This document shows positions 11,002 through 20,050 of a stretch of 64,000 nt of DNA, piece by piece (positions within the stretch are counted from its first letter, which is position 1; every line of letters starts with the position of its first letter). The stretch lies in contig NZ_JBBGZW010000002.1 of the NCBI RefSeq assembly GCF_037479095.1, positions 496,001 to 560,000 of the forward strand. The letters run 5' to 3'. The notes under the pieces were generated by a model. The model was not told where the DNA came from. It saw nothing but the letters and a program-made list of their open reading frames with translations, and did no database searches. The stretch is from Pantoea nemavictus. Its GTDB lineage: Bacteria > Pseudomonadota > Gammaproteobacteria > Enterobacterales > Enterobacteriaceae. The translations under genes and the position numbers were made by a program.

Positions 11002-11754
11002 ATGCCGATAAAAAAGATGGAAAACCCCAGGCTTTACAGACAAATAGCCGACCAGTTAATTAAGCTTATCGACAACAACGAATTTCCTCCCGGCAGTCGC
11101 CTGCCAGCGGAACGCGAGTTGGCCGAGCAGCTGCAGGTGAGTCGCGCATCGGTACGTGAAGCGCTGATTGCGCTGGAAGTGATTGGGTTGGTGGATGTCA
11201 AAGTCGGCAATGGCGTGATTGTGAAAGCGCGGTCGAGTACGCAGGAGCCGGTGATGATGCAGGCCGGGCGCAACCAGTGGATTGAGCCGGACGATGAGCT
11301 GGGGATCAATCTGGATTTCTCCACCGAGCTGCCGCCGTTCTCGCTGCTGCAAGCGCGACGCCTGATTGAGCCGGAGGCCGCTGCGCTGGCCGCTGTGCAT
11401 GCCAGCGATCAGGAATTGGCGCTGATCCGCGCGGCCTATCTGCAAAACTGCGAAGATAATCGCGCGCAATCGCGCACCCATCCCGGCGACCGTTTATTCC
11501 ATATTCGCATCGCCCAGGCGAGCGGCAATCCGGCGTATGGTTTTATCATTGGCCACCTGCTCGGCCATCGCTATGGCAGCATGTTCCGCATGTTACAGGC
11601 GCACTATACGCCCAGCGATATGCCGCTGGTTTCGGAAACCGAACATATGGACATTCTCTCAGCGCTTGAAAAACGTGATGCGAAGGCAGCCCGAGCCGCG
11701 ATGAAGAAGCATATCGACCGGGTGATTGCGACCTTTGAGCGGGTGCAGGAGTGA
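11002..11754 (+). CDS. FadR-type (FCD) GntR transcriptional regulator of the fucose operon
   Basis: 250 residues. Winged-helix domain at about residues 8-72 (YRQIADQLIKLID, FPPGSRLPAERELAEQL, SRASVREALIALEVIGL), then a helical FCD effector domain from about 100 with LLQARRLIEPEAAALAA and DRLFHIRIAQASGNPAYG, whose Asp and His residues typically bind metal. It is divergent from the operon with a 194-base gap carrying the dyad at 10832. Most members repress a sugar-acid operon until an intermediate binds; the ligand here is presumably a fuconate derivative. Confidence 0.82.
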   Translation: MPIKKMENPRLYRQIADQLIKLIDNNEFPPGSRLPAERELAEQLQVSRASVREALIALEVIGLVDVKVGNGVIVKARSSTQEPVMMQAGRNQWIEPDDELGINLDFSTELPPFSLLQARRLIEPEAAALAAVHASDQELALIRAAYLQNCEDNRAQSRTHPGDRLFHIRIAQASGNPAYGFIIGHLLGHRYGSMFRMLQAHYTPSDMPLVSETEHMDILSALEKRDAKAARAAMKKHIDRVIATFERVQE

Positions 11755-11877
11755 ACGCGCCCGCTGTGGGCTGCTTTTCCCAGGTTGGCAATGGCTGTCA
11801 AACTTACTGCGAAAATAGCCGAACCGGACACCAGAACTGCCAGGTGTCCGGAACCGCTCTTTTTTCAGACGCTTATC

Positions 11878-14800
11878 TTATTTAATTAGGCTAGATGACG
11901 GCGCAGCGGGTTTCCTGATGCGGAACCAGATGGCGTACATCGCCGGTAAAAACACCAGCGTCATGATAGTGCCGCCAAACGTACCGCCGATCAGTGTGTA
12001 AGCCAACGTGCCCCAGAAAACCGAATGCGTTAGCGGAATAAACGCCAGAATGGCCGCCAGTGCGGTCAATAATACTGGCCTGGCACGCTGCACTGTCGCC
12101 TCGACAATCGCATTAAACGGATCGAAACCTTCCCGCTCATTCTGGTGGATTTGACCTATCAAAATCAGCGTATTGCGCATCAGAATACCTGACAGCGCGA
12201 TCAGTCCGACCAGCGCATTAATGCCGAATGGCTGCTGGAACAGCAGCAGCATCGGAACCACGCCGATCAGCCCTAGCGGCGCGGTCAAAAACACCATAAT
12301 CATTGCCGAGATTGAACGGACCTGCAGAATGATGATCAGCAGCGTCAGGGCAATCATAATCGGGAACAGTGGAAGCATCGCTTTTGTCGCCTTAGCCGAT
12401 TCCTCAATCGAGCCAGCCTGCTCGATGCGATATCCCGGTGGCAGCGATGCCATTAGTGGCTGAAGCTCCTGAAGGAGTGCCGATGACACATCCGGGGGCT
12501 GCAGTCCGTCGGCGATATCTCCACGCACCGTGATCGTCGGCGTTCTGTCACGCCGGCGCAGCAGCGGCTCTTCCATGCGTATCTCGGTTTCACCAAGCTG
12601 CGAGAGGGGAATGCGCTGACCATCGGCGCCAGCGAGCGTCAGTGCATCGATGCGTGCAGGATCGAGGCGCACGTCTCCTGCTGCGCGCCCCGTCACTTCC
12701 ACAGAGCGGATATCCTCGCGGATTGCCGTGATAGGCGCACCGCTCAGCAGGAATTGCAGCTGCCGAGCTGCCGTGGCAGGCGTCAGCCCCATCGACTGCA
12801 ACCGATCCTGATCCAACCTGAAGTGCATCACCGGTACGCGTGAGCCCCAATCGGTGTTGACGGTGCGCATCATTGGGCTGGCCTGCATCAACGCTTTTAC
12901 CTGCGCCGCCAGCTGACGCAGCTTGTCAGGATCCGGGCCCATCACCCGGTAAGCCACCGGATAAGGCGAGTAAGGGCCGAAAACCAGCTGGGTCACGCGC
13001 ACCTGCGCCTCCGGCGCCAGCCCATCTGCCGCCGCTTTACGCAGCCGCAGCTTCAGCGCTTCGCGTTCCTGCTCCCCATTGGTCAGCACCACTATTTTCG
13101 CAAAAGAGGGATCCGGTAGCTCCGGGGCCATCGCCAGGTAGAAGCGCGGCGCACCTTGCCCGATATACGCGGTTACCGTACTGGTTTCAGGTTGCTTGCG
13201 CAGCCACTGCTCAATCCGCGCGGTGGTCAGGCTGGTCTGCTGAATAGCGGTGCCGTAGGGCATCTGCACTTCAACCAGCACCTCAGGACGATCGGAGGTG
13301 GGGAAAAACTGCTTTTTCACCACTCCCATGCTGAGGATAGCGACGGCAAAACAGCCCACCACCGCGCCAGCCACCCACCACTTATGCGTGATGACCGTTG
13401 CCAGTAAGCGTCTGAAGCGATTGTAGTGACGGGTATTGTAGATTGCCGCGTGGCCACCGGCTACCGGCTTGATATCAGGCAACATCTTTACGCCGAGATA
13501 AGGGGTAAATACCACCGCCACCACCCATGAGGCAATCAGGGCAATCCCCACGATCCAGAACATGTTGCTGGTATATTCCCCCGCCGTTGACTGCGCAAAG
13601 CCGTTGGGCATGAAGCCAATCGCCGTGACCAGCGTACCTGCCAGCATGGGTGCCGCCGTATGGCTCCAGGCATAGGCCGACGCCTTAACGCGGTCATAGC
13701 CCTCTTCCATTTTTACCACCATCATCTCTATCGCGATGATGGCGTCATCAACCAGTAAGCCCAGCGCGAGAATAAGTGAACCCAGCGTGATGCGGTCAAA
13801 GTTTTTCCCGGTAGCGGCCATGACCACGAACACCACGGCAAGCGTCAGCGGCACTGCGGCAGCGACCACAATACCCACACGCCAGCCCATGCTGATAAAG
13901 CAAACCACCATCACCACCAGCAAAGCCACGAAGAACTTAATCATGAACTCATCGACAGCCGAACTGATGTTTACCGCCTGATCGGAAACCCGGCTCAGCG
14001 TCATGCCTAGCGGCATGCCGTCATTGATGTTACCAACCTCTTTTTCCAGTGCCTTACCCAGCTCAAGGCCGTTCCACCCTTCCCTCATTACGACGCTCAA
14101 CATCAACGCCGGCTCGCCATCATTGCGGATAAGGAAATCTGGCGGGTCAACATAACCGCGCTCGATCTTCGCGACATCCGCAAGCCGCAGCGTATGGTTA
14201 GCCGCAACGACCGGCGTATTACGAATTTTTTCCAGCGTATCCAGCGCGCCATCAAGGCGAATAAACACCTCGGGGCCGCGCGTCTGAACAGAACCGGCGG
14301 GCGACAGGGCATTCTGCCCGTTCAGCGCGTTGAAAATCTGCTCTGGCGCTATGCCCAGCGTGGCGAGGCGATCGCTGGAGAAGGAGACATAAATGCGCTC
14401 GGCCTGCTCTCCGGTGATGGTCACTTTTTTTACGCCCGGCACGTGCAGCAACTGCTGGCGGAGTTTTTCGGCATCGCGAGTCAAAAAGCGCTGCGGTTCA
14501 CCTTTGGCTTTCAGGGCATAGAGGGCAAAAACCACGTCTGAGAATTCATCGTTAACCATCGGCCCGATTACACCAGGCGGCAGGTTGCGCGCCTCATCGC
14601 TGAGCTTTTTCCGCGCCTGGTAAAACTGCTCCTGCACCTCCGCGGGCGGCGTGCTGTCCTGCAGCGAGACCATGGTGTAAGCCATACCGGGGCGGGTGTA
14701 CGTCTCGCTGCGATCGTACCACTTCAGCTCCTGCAGGCGTTTCTCCAGCGGTTCGGCAACCTGATCCTGCATCTCCTGCGCGGTGGCACCCGGCCAGGCG

Positions 14801-14961
14801 GTGATCACCGTGAGCTGCTTGACGGTGAACGGCGGATCTTCAGCTCGCCCCAGTCCGAGAAAAGCGATCACACCTGCTACCGTAACGAGGAGGATGAGGA
14901 ACAACGTGACTGACCGTTCACGCACCGCTAAGGCCGACAGATTAAAGCGATGCTGGCTCAT
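11878..14961 (-). CDS. RND-family efflux permease
   Basis: 1027 residues, the usual size for hydrophobe/amphiphile RND pumps. One membrane helix at residues 13-33, a large periplasmic loop, a helix block from about 335 with LGLLVDDAIIAIEMM (acidic pair of the proton relay), a second periplasmic loop and a final helix block ending KPAAPSSSLIK. It takes substrates from the periplasm or membrane and passes them to an outer-membrane channel, which is not encoded here. It overlaps the adaptor gene by four bases. Substrates are unknown. Confidence 0.85.
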   Translation of the reverse strand: MSQHRFNLSALAVRERSVTLFLILLVTVAGVIAFLGLGRAEDPPFTVKQLTVITAWPGATAQEMQDQVAEPLEKRLQELKWYDRSETYTRPGMAYTMVSLQDSTPPAEVQEQFYQARKKLSDEARNLPPGVIGPMVNDEFSDVVFALYALKAKGEPQRFLTRDAEKLRQQLLHVPGVKKVTITGEQAERIYVSFSSDRLATLGIAPEQIFNALNGQNALSPAGSVQTRGPEVFIRLDGALDTLEKIRNTPVVAANHTLRLADVAKIERGYVDPPDFLIRNDGEPALMLSVVMREGWNGLELGKALEKEVGNINDGMPLGMTLSRVSDQAVNISSAVDEFMIKFFVALLVVMVVCFISMGWRVGIVVAAAVPLTLAVVFVVMAATGKNFDRITLGSLILALGLLVDDAIIAIEMMVVKMEEGYDRVKASAYAWSHTAAPMLAGTLVTAIGFMPNGFAQSTAGEYTSNMFWIVGIALIASWVVAVVFTPYLGVKMLPDIKPVAGGHAAIYNTRHYNRFRRLLATVITHKWWVAGAVVGCFAVAILSMGVVKKQFFPTSDRPEVLVEVQMPYGTAIQQTSLTTARIEQWLRKQPETSTVTAYIGQGAPRFYLAMAPELPDPSFAKIVVLTNGEQEREALKLRLRKAAADGLAPEAQVRVTQLVFGPYSPYPVAYRVMGPDPDKLRQLAAQVKALMQASPMMRTVNTDWGSRVPVMHFRLDQDRLQSMGLTPATAARQLQFLLSGAPITAIREDIRSVEVTGRAAGDVRLDPARIDALTLAGADGQRIPLSQLGETEIRMEEPLLRRRDRTPTITVRGDIADGLQPPDVSSALLQELQPLMASLPPGYRIEQAGSIEESAKATKAMLPLFPIMIALTLLIIILQVRSISAMIMVFLTAPLGLIGVVPMLLLFQQPFGINALVGLIALSGILMRNTLILIGQIHQNEREGFDPFNAIVEATVQRARPVLLTALAAILAFIPLTHSVFWGTLAYTLIGGTFGGTIMTLVFLPAMYAIWFRIRKPAAPSSSLIK

Positions 14962-16046
14962 GGCGTGACGCCTTCTGGCTCTGGCGCTCCGCTGCGGACC
15001 GCTTCACCCTCATGAAGCAGATGCGCGCCTAGCGCTGCCACCTGCTCCCCGCCATGAAGCGGACCCGACACGCGTGCGCTGTCATCGCTGATGCCGAGTA
15101 GCGTGACTGCGCGCCAGGTCACTTTTGCAGGTTTACCTGTCACCACCCAGACGCCTGGACCGCTCCCGGCATCCCATAATGCACCGAGCGGAATCGACCA
15201 GGACTCTCCGGCACCGGCAGATTCAGGAATACGTAACGTGACCGTTGAACCCAGCGGCGCACTGGCAGCGGCACCGCTCAGCACGTAGCGTGCTTCATAG
15301 GTACGGGTTGCAGCATCAGCCGCGTCCGACAGCTCGCGCAACCTGGCCTCGTTGACGATCTGGCTGCCATAGATCACGGCCGTCGCTGTCGATCCGACCT
15401 GCGGCCGTAGCGTCTCAGGCAGACTGACCATCGCCTCACGCTGCCCGGCTCGCGCAAGGCGTACAACGGTTTGACCGGCGCTGACCACCTGACCGGGATC
15501 GGCCAAAGTATCGACTACCACGCCATCTGCGTCAGCGCTCAGTACAGCATATTGCGAAGCGTTGATCGCCACGCGGGCCTGCGCCTGCGCAGCGCTCAGA
15601 TCGGCGCGCGCTGCCTCTGCTGCAGCGCGGATCTGACTGTAAGAGGAGGCAGAAACCGCACCGGTGCCGACCAGTCCGCGATAGCGATTCTCATCATCGC
15701 CGGCCTGTCGCGCCCGTGCCTGCGCGGCGTTTACCACTCCTTCCGCTGCGCGTACCTGCAAAGCCAGATCGGCCGGGTCGAGTTTCATCAGGAGCTGACC
15801 GCGCCTGACGCTTTGGCCCTTATCAACCAGACGTTCGAGGACTTTGCCCGATACGCGAAATCCAAGATCGCTCTGGACGCGCGCCGCAACCGTGCCGGTA
15901 AAAACCCGCGCGTTTTCTGCGGCAGGCTGCACCGCAGCCGTCCTGATCAGAGGCGGTTGGGTACGCGGATCGTCAGCGGACGATGCCGGTTCGCCGCAGC
16001 CGGTCACAAGGCAGGCGACTGAGAAAAACAGGAGATGCCGGAGCAT
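14958..16046 (-). CDS. RND periplasmic adaptor (membrane fusion) lipoprotein
   Basis: 362 residues with a lipoprotein signal (lipobox LVTGC, Cys17). VFTGTVAARVQSDLGFRVSG, GQLLMKLDPADLALQ, a coiled-coil hairpin rich in Ala/Arg at about residues 100-160 and DGVVVDTLADPGQVVSAGQ give the lipoyl, hairpin and beta-barrel arrangement of AcrA-type adaptors. It is co-transcribed with the permease (ATGA overlap). The operator at 16090 lies 44 bases before the ATG, so the pair can be switched separately from the upstream tetR gene. Confidence 0.85.
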   Translation of the reverse strand: MLRHLLFFSVACLVTGCGEPASSADDPRTQPPLIRTAAVQPAAENARVFTGTVAARVQSDLGFRVSGKVLERLVDKGQSVRRGQLLMKLDPADLALQVRAAEGVVNAAQARARQAGDDENRYRGLVGTGAVSASSYSQIRAAAEAARADLSAAQAQARVAINASQYAVLSADADGVVVDTLADPGQVVSAGQTVVRLARAGQREAMVSLPETLRPQVGSTATAVIYGSQIVNEARLRELSDAADAATRTYEARYVLSGAAASAPLGSTVTLRIPESAGAGESWSIPLGALWDAGSGPGVWVVTGKPAKVTWRAVTLLGISDDSARVSGPLHGGEQVAALGAHLLHEGEAVRSGAPEPEGVTP

Positions 16047-16089
16047 GGGTTACCTTACTCAAGGAAAGTGTGAGTACCCATTCTCTGAC

Positions 16090-16117
16090 TAGTGACCAAT
16101 TATGTCAATGGTCACTA
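16090..16117. promoter_or_regulatory. TetR operator ahead of the efflux adaptor/permease
   Basis: Perfect 9-bp inverted repeat TAGTGACCA / TGGTCACTA separated by ten bases. The core GTGACCA-N10-TGGTCAC recurs at 16771 ahead of the tetR gene, which strongly suggests a TetR binding site. Confidence 0.75.
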
Positions 16118-16118
16118 A

Positions 16119-16733
16119 TTACGGTGCCAGACTTCTTAGCACCAATGCCGCCAATTGGATTGCATCTTCCTCGGCAGTATCAAGGGAGGTCTGGAGTTGA
16201 AGAGGATCGGCCAGCGGTTTGAGCACCAGATAAACCGCAGCAGCCGTTTCATCCAGCGCCGTTTTACGCTCAAACTCTCCCGCAGCGCGTCCTTCACGCA
16301 GGATGGCCAGTACGGTTGCGCGCAGTGAAGCTTCATATTGGACGGCAGCAGCCCAGTGCTCACGCGAGGACGCCGCGGCGATGTCATACAGTTTACGTTC
16401 GCGGAAGAATAGCTCACTGCCTGCCACCGCAAGTGTTTTAAACAGTTGCCTTATTTTTTCCGTGGCTGACGGCGAACTATCCAGTGCGCCGTTTAGGCGT
16501 GCAGTTATCTCTGTAAGGCAATTGACACAGATGACTTCGCCAATTTCCTGTTTAGAGCCGAAAAATTTATAGATATAGGCTTTAGAGAATCCGATGGATC
16601 GCGCGAGATCGGATACGGTGGTTTTTTCAAAACCGTAGTGGCTAAAGTATTCCATTGCGGCAGCGACAATCTGGTCGCGAATGGTGTGATCGGAAGGACC
16701 CCGCGTGGCGGCGGGATTTTTTTGCTCTGTCAT
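16119..16733 (-). CDS. TetR-family repressor of the RND pump
   Basis: 204 residues. The N-terminal HTH is clear: AAMEYFSHYGFEKTTVSDLARSIGFSKAYIYKFFGSKQEIGEVI at about residues 25-70. The C-terminal ligand domain is variable, as expected. The gene lies immediately upstream of adaptor and permease on the same strand, and identical operator cores occur before both transcription units, so autoregulation plus pump repression is the simple reading. The inducer is unknown. Confidence 0.82.
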   Translation of the reverse strand: MTEQKNPAATRGPSDHTIRDQIVAAAMEYFSHYGFEKTTVSDLARSIGFSKAYIYKFFGSKQEIGEVICVNCLTEITARLNGALDSSPSATEKIRQLFKTLAVAGSELFFRERKLYDIAAASSREHWAAAVQYEASLRATVLAILREGRAAGEFERKTALDETAAAVYLVLKPLADPLQLQTSLDTAEEDAIQLAALVLRSLAP

Positions 16734-16770
16734 TTTTTAAACCTGCTCATTGAGCGAAGAGTGATGATTT

Positions 16771-16794
16771 GTGACCATTGGCTATTTTGGTCAC
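16771..16794. promoter_or_regulatory. second TetR operator, ahead of tetR
   Basis: GTGACCA (16771-16777) and TGGTCAC (16788-16794) separated by ten bases, the same architecture as the site at 16090. It is 38 bases upstream of the tetR start. Confidence 0.75.
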
Positions 16795-17115
16795 ATTTAC
16801 CGGTCGCTTCAAGACCTCATTTACGCCGGCTACCATCGTGGAACAGCAAGCCACGCTACCAGCCACTCCGTTAACGCACTGATCTTTGCTGACTGTAACT
16901 GGCTGGAAGGCTTCACCAACCAGACGCCGTTTTCGCCAATCGCCGTCTATTCCGGCAGGGCAAGTGGTGATTGATTCGAATGTATGAATGCGGAGAATAA
17001 AGACCGCCCGTATGTCATATTGGGTGGCTTAATGCTACTGCCCACTCCGTGCCCCTCGGCAACGAGTCGACTGGCAATGGCGAGGTAGTGCGGATTTTGC
17101 TCTGAGGATTGCGAC
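16795..17115. other. intergenic region without a supported gene
   Basis: A 67-codon plus-strand frame at 16771-16974 begins inside the operator, lacks a ribosome binding site and resembles nothing I know, so I leave it out. Nothing else is evident. Confidence 0.4.
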
Positions 17116-17598
17116 ATGACCCCCTTTCATCAACTTACTGCCACCAGCCTGCGAGGCCAGCCCATCTCGATGGCCGAGTACGCTGGCAAACTGGTTCTGG
17201 TGGTTAATACCGCCAGCCATTGTGGATTTACGCCTCAATACGCTGGCCTTGAAACGCTCTATAAAAAGTACGCCGCTCAGGGGTTGGTGGTGCTTGGGTT
17301 TCCCTGCAACCAGTTTGGTAAGCAGGAACCCGGCGGTGCCGACGACATCGCGCAGACCTGTCACATCAACTACGGTGTGAGCTTTCCCATGTTCGAGAAA
17401 GTGGCAGTCAACGGCACCGCAACGCACCCAGTGTTTCGTTATCTGAAAGAGGAATTGCCCGGCGTGCTGGGTGGACGGATCAAGTGGAACTTCACTAAGT
17501 TCCTGATCGGACGCGACGGCAAACCGCTCAAGCGCTTTGCACCCTTCACCACCCCGGAAAAAATGGAAACCCTAATCCTCACCGCACTTGAAATCTAA
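17116..17598 (+). CDS. glutathione peroxidase-family thiol peroxidase
   Basis: 160 residues. The peroxidatic site is NTASHCGFTPQY with Cys36 in place of selenocysteine. GFPCNQFGKQEPG supplies the conserved Gln, and KWNFTKFLI the conserved Trp, completing the catalytic set. The family reduces hydroperoxides in the cytoplasm or periplasm with glutathione or thioredoxin; bacterial Cys forms often prefer thioredoxin. No signal peptide. A repeat copy lies in the short gap after it. Confidence 0.88.
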   Translation: MTPFHQLTATSLRGQPISMAEYAGKLVLVVNTASHCGFTPQYAGLETLYKKYAAQGLVVLGFPCNQFGKQEPGGADDIAQTCHINYGVSFPMFEKVAVNGTATHPVFRYLKEELPGVLGGRIKWNFTKFLIGRDGKPLKRFAPFTTPEKMETLILTALEI

Positions 17599-17618
17599 CG
17601 GTTACTGTTATTTGAACC

Positions 17619-17642
17619 GTCCGCTTTGTGCCAAAAGCGGAC
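17619..17642 (+). repeat. dispersed dyad element, right half (perfect)
   Basis: Arms GTCCGCTTT and AAAGCGGAC form a perfect 9-bp stem around loop GTGCCA. It lies between two convergent genes. Best example of the right half of the repeat family. Confidence 0.8.
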
Positions 17643-17659
17643 CTTGCAAATATTTAAAA

Positions 17660-18190
17660 TCACTTACTAGCGTAAAAAAAACTCTCAATTTCCAGCCAGT
17701 TCTTCACCCGGTGGAAGCCTGTGACATGCTTATTATGTGGAGCAGAAAATAAAATCGCTTCACCATTAAATTTCTCAAAATGCCGCGCGTTATCATCGAT
17801 AAGATAATCTGCATTGAGGATGCTTTTGCTTCCACAGAAAACAATATTCATCGGATTAATAAATGGAAAATGATATTCTAACCAGCGAAATTTCGCATCA
17901 AATGAAAGGGGAAACTCCATCGCTGCTGTGGTGATAAATATCTCGTACTTCCTGGCCAATATTTTAATTACTCGCTGACTATCAGGCATGACAGCCAGAT
18001 CACCAAAAAATTTGGCTTCGCCGATCATCTCCTCGACCTGTTCCTTTATATCGGGCCGTAACTGCTGGATGGTTAATCCCTCGAGATCAGCCAGAGTAAT
18101 GTGTGCATTAAAACGTGCATTAAAGCTTGGGATCATTTTGCCGTTAAAGTCAGCAATTACCTCATCCATATCAATCGCAATTCTTTTCAT
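17660..18190 (-). CDS. 5'(3')-deoxyribonucleotidase-like HAD phosphatase
   Basis: 176 residues from ATG 18190, preceded by GAGGGAAAG; an upstream ATG would add six. The HAD nucleophile motif is IAIDMDEVIADFNG with Asp7 and Asp9. IFITTAAMEFPLSFDAKFRWLEYHFPF and the late DYLIDDNARHFE match the NT5C group that removes phosphate from deoxynucleoside monophosphates. Cytosolic. Substrate is unproven; related bacterial proteins have broad activity. Confidence 0.75.
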   Translation of the reverse strand: MKRIAIDMDEVIADFNGKMIPSFNARFNAHITLADLEGLTIQQLRPDIKEQVEEMIGEAKFFGDLAVMPDSQRVIKILARKYEIFITTAAMEFPLSFDAKFRWLEYHFPFINPMNIVFCGSKSILNADYLIDDNARHFEKFNGEAILFSAPHNKHVTGFHRVKNWLEIESFFYASK

Positions 18191-18253
18191 CAACTTTCCC
18201 TCTATCAATGCTGCAGCAGTAGTCTGACTTTTTAGTAAAAATTAGAAATAAAT

Positions 18254-18595
18254 TCAGCGAGCATCTTTATGCAGTCGCTCAACAGCGCTAGCATTTTCTC
18301 GGTTCGCATTGCCCCATTCGCAGAGAGGTTGTAATGCAAGCGCAAGTGTTCTGCCAAAATCTGTAATCGCATATTCAACTTTTGGCGGTACTTCTCTGTA
18401 ATCGTGTCTCAATACAATCCCATCTTCTGTTAAGTCCTTGAGTTGCTGAATTAATACTTTTTCACTGATACCTTCAGTAAGGCGCTTCAGCTCACCAAAA
18501 CGTCGTGGACTAAATTGCAAATGAAACAACAGTATAGGTTTCCATTTACCACCTATATAACGCAGGGCCACATCAAGACCACAGACTGATTCCAT
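18254..18595 (-). CDS. HxlR-family transcriptional regulator
   Basis: 113 residues from the ATG at 18595, placed eight bases after AGGA; two upstream in-frame ATGs (18601, 18610) are possible. MESVCGLDVALRYIGGKWKPILLFHL with Cys5, RRFGELKRL, ISEKVLIQQLKDLTEDGIV and PPKVEYAITDFGRTL form the family's winged helix. Many HxlR proteins sense electrophiles or oxidants through this N-terminal Cys and control a neighbouring reductase. Divergent from the SDR gene at 18690. Confidence 0.85.
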   Translation of the reverse strand: MESVCGLDVALRYIGGKWKPILLFHLQFSPRRFGELKRLTEGISEKVLIQQLKDLTEDGIVLRHDYREVPPKVEYAITDFGRTLALALQPLCEWGNANRENASAVERLHKDAR

Positions 18596-18613
18596 TATCA
18601 TAATCCTCATACA

Positions 18614-18629
18614 TACCTTTTGGTAGGTA
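18614..18629. promoter_or_regulatory. possible HxlR operator
   Basis: Inverted repeat TACCT / AGGTA with six bases between, in the divergent HxlR-SDR intergenic region. The arms are short, so this is a moderate call. Confidence 0.4.
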
Positions 18630-18689
18630 CTATTATATTCGAAAGCATAAAGATAACATGCTTTTCCGCTTCTTAATCTGGATAAAAAA

Positions 18690-19439
18690 ATGGGTAAGCT
18701 TGAAGGAAAAGTCGTTGTTATCACGGGTGCTAACAGCGGAATTGGTCTCGCCTCCGCTAAACGTTTTGCGGCTGAAGGTGCGCAAATCTTTATGACGGGA
18801 AGACGCGTGCGTGAATTAGAAGAAGCTGTAGTCGAGGTAGGACATGACGCAACCGGACTCGTCTGCGATATTTCGAATATGGATGATCTCAGTACTTTGT
18901 TCGAAGAAGTGAGGCGTAGGGCTGGCCGCATTGACGTTCTGTTTGCCAACGCAGGTGGCGGTGACTTTGCTTCTTTGTCGGCCGTGACCGAAAAACACTT
19001 CAATCGCATCTTCGACACCAATGTCAAAGGCACGCTTTTTACCGTACAAAAAGCATTACCTTTGCTGAAAGACGGTGCATCTATCATTCTGACAGGTTCA
19101 ACCAGCGCAACCACCGGCGTACCTGAATTTAGCGTCTACAGCGCAAGTAAAGCAGCAGTGCGGAATTTTGCCCGATCCTGGATTCTTGAACTCGCGCCTC
19201 GAAAAATCCGGGTTAATATCTTGGTGCCCGGCGCCACTTCAACACCGGGTTGGCATGGTCTTTCGCCTGATGACAAATTCAATAGTGAAATGATAAGTGC
19301 TGTAGAAGCCACTACTCCTCTGGGCCGTCTGGCTGAACCTTCAGAAGTGGCTGCCGCCGCATTATTCCTTGCTTCTGATGACAGTAGCTTTGTTAACGGC
19401 AGTGAACTGTTTGTTGACGGTGGATCAGCTCAAATTTGA
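18690..19439 (+). CDS. SDR-family oxidoreductase
   Basis: 249-residue classical SDR: TGANSGIG at residues 12-19, FANAGGG in place of NNAG, Ser near 137, YSASK near 151, and VNGSELFVDGGSAQI at the end. It is NAD(P)H-dependent with unknown substrate. Close in pattern to the SDR at 34986-35732 (ANAGGG, same C-terminal FVNG/YVNG-ELF-DGG), so the two are likely paralogues, each divergent from a different regulator class. A good terminator follows. Confidence 0.85.
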   Translation: MGKLEGKVVVITGANSGIGLASAKRFAAEGAQIFMTGRRVRELEEAVVEVGHDATGLVCDISNMDDLSTLFEEVRRRAGRIDVLFANAGGGDFASLSAVTEKHFNRIFDTNVKGTLFTVQKALPLLKDGASIILTGSTSATTGVPEFSVYSASKAAVRNFARSWILELAPRKIRVNILVPGATSTPGWHGLSPDDKFNSEMISAVEATTPLGRLAEPSEVAAAALFLASDDSSFVNGSELFVDGGSAQI

Positions 19440-19469
19440 ATATCATCTGCCTCTGAACAGCATCTCATA

Positions 19470-19493
19470 AAGTCCGGCCTTCTCCGGGCTTTT
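19470..19493 (+). terminator. terminator after the SDR gene
   Basis: Arms AAGTCCGG / CCGGGCTT (one G-T pair) around a six-base loop, followed by TT and AT-rich sequence. Confidence 0.7.
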
Positions 19494-19612
19494 ATAATAT
19501 CTGCAATAAATGAGCTCACCAATTCTCTAATGATTAACACGCAGTGATGTGATTAATATCTTATATACTTTTCTTTTTCGCTCACAATGATCCTACCCTT
19601 CACTTTAGTTAG

Positions 19613-19789
19613 CTCAAGGCAAGGAGCGGCCTTCCTACTTTAGCCCGCACCGTTAGCGCCACCGCCCTGACGCTGGACGATGCCGAGTCCCAAATCGCGC
19701 TGCAGGCGCAACAGGCTGGCGATCACTATAGAATCATCGAAAGCTCTTCTAACAACGAAGTGCATATGACCTCTCGTCTGTTTAAATAA
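19613..19789 (+). pseudogene. DUF1471 (BhsA/YdgH-like) gene fragment lacking its start
   Basis: The frame ends LTLDDAESQIALQAQQAG, HYRIIESSNNEVHM, then TSRLFK and stop. It aligns along its length with the intact DUF1471 protein at 30174-30389 (SLTMDGAEAKIAAQAQQQG, YKIIEASNGNVVHM, TAELYK). The upstream LPTLARTVSATALT resembles the end of a signal peptide and mature start, but an in-frame stop at 19610-19612 and no start codon leave the signal peptide missing. I read it as a 5'-truncated relic. Confidence 0.75.
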
Positions 19790-19806
19790 TGAATTATCGA
19801 GGTAAC

Positions 19807-19832
19807 AAAAAGCCATTCTTACATGGCTTTTT
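19807..19832 (+). terminator. terminator retained by the DUF1471 relic
   Basis: Perfect 10-bp stem AAAAAGCCAT / ATGGCTTTTT around six bases, 17 bases after the relic's stop and followed by more T. It could work in both directions. Confidence 0.8.
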
Positions 19833-20050
19833 ATTTTTATCATGGCTTTGAATTTTATCATACTGCCTTTTACTTCTGCATTTTCCACAACTAAAGAAAC
19901 AAACTCCCTAACAGCCATTCCCTTACAAAATTCATTCCCAATATCTATGATTCGAGTTTCGCAAAAAGCGGACAATTCCCCACACGCACGTCCGCTTTGT
20001 GCTAGGAGTGGACGTCAGTATCAGGCACCGGATAAGGACATTCCGGCGCT
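19833..20050. other. intergenic region with a repeat copy
   Basis: No supportable gene. Overlapping frames on both strands cross the repeat copy at 19954-20013 and look fortuitous. Confidence 0.4.
19954..20013 (+). repeat. dispersed dyad element, degenerate left and good right half
   Basis: Right half GTCCGC...GTGGAC at 19990-20013 with GTGCTA in the loop; the left half is recognisable by TTTCGC and AAGCGGAC at 19957-19973. Confidence 0.65.

Noticed and set aside
16771..16974. 67-codon plus-strand frame upstream of the glutathione peroxidase gene
   Set aside because: Starts inside the TetR operator, has no ribosome binding site and no recognisable domain.
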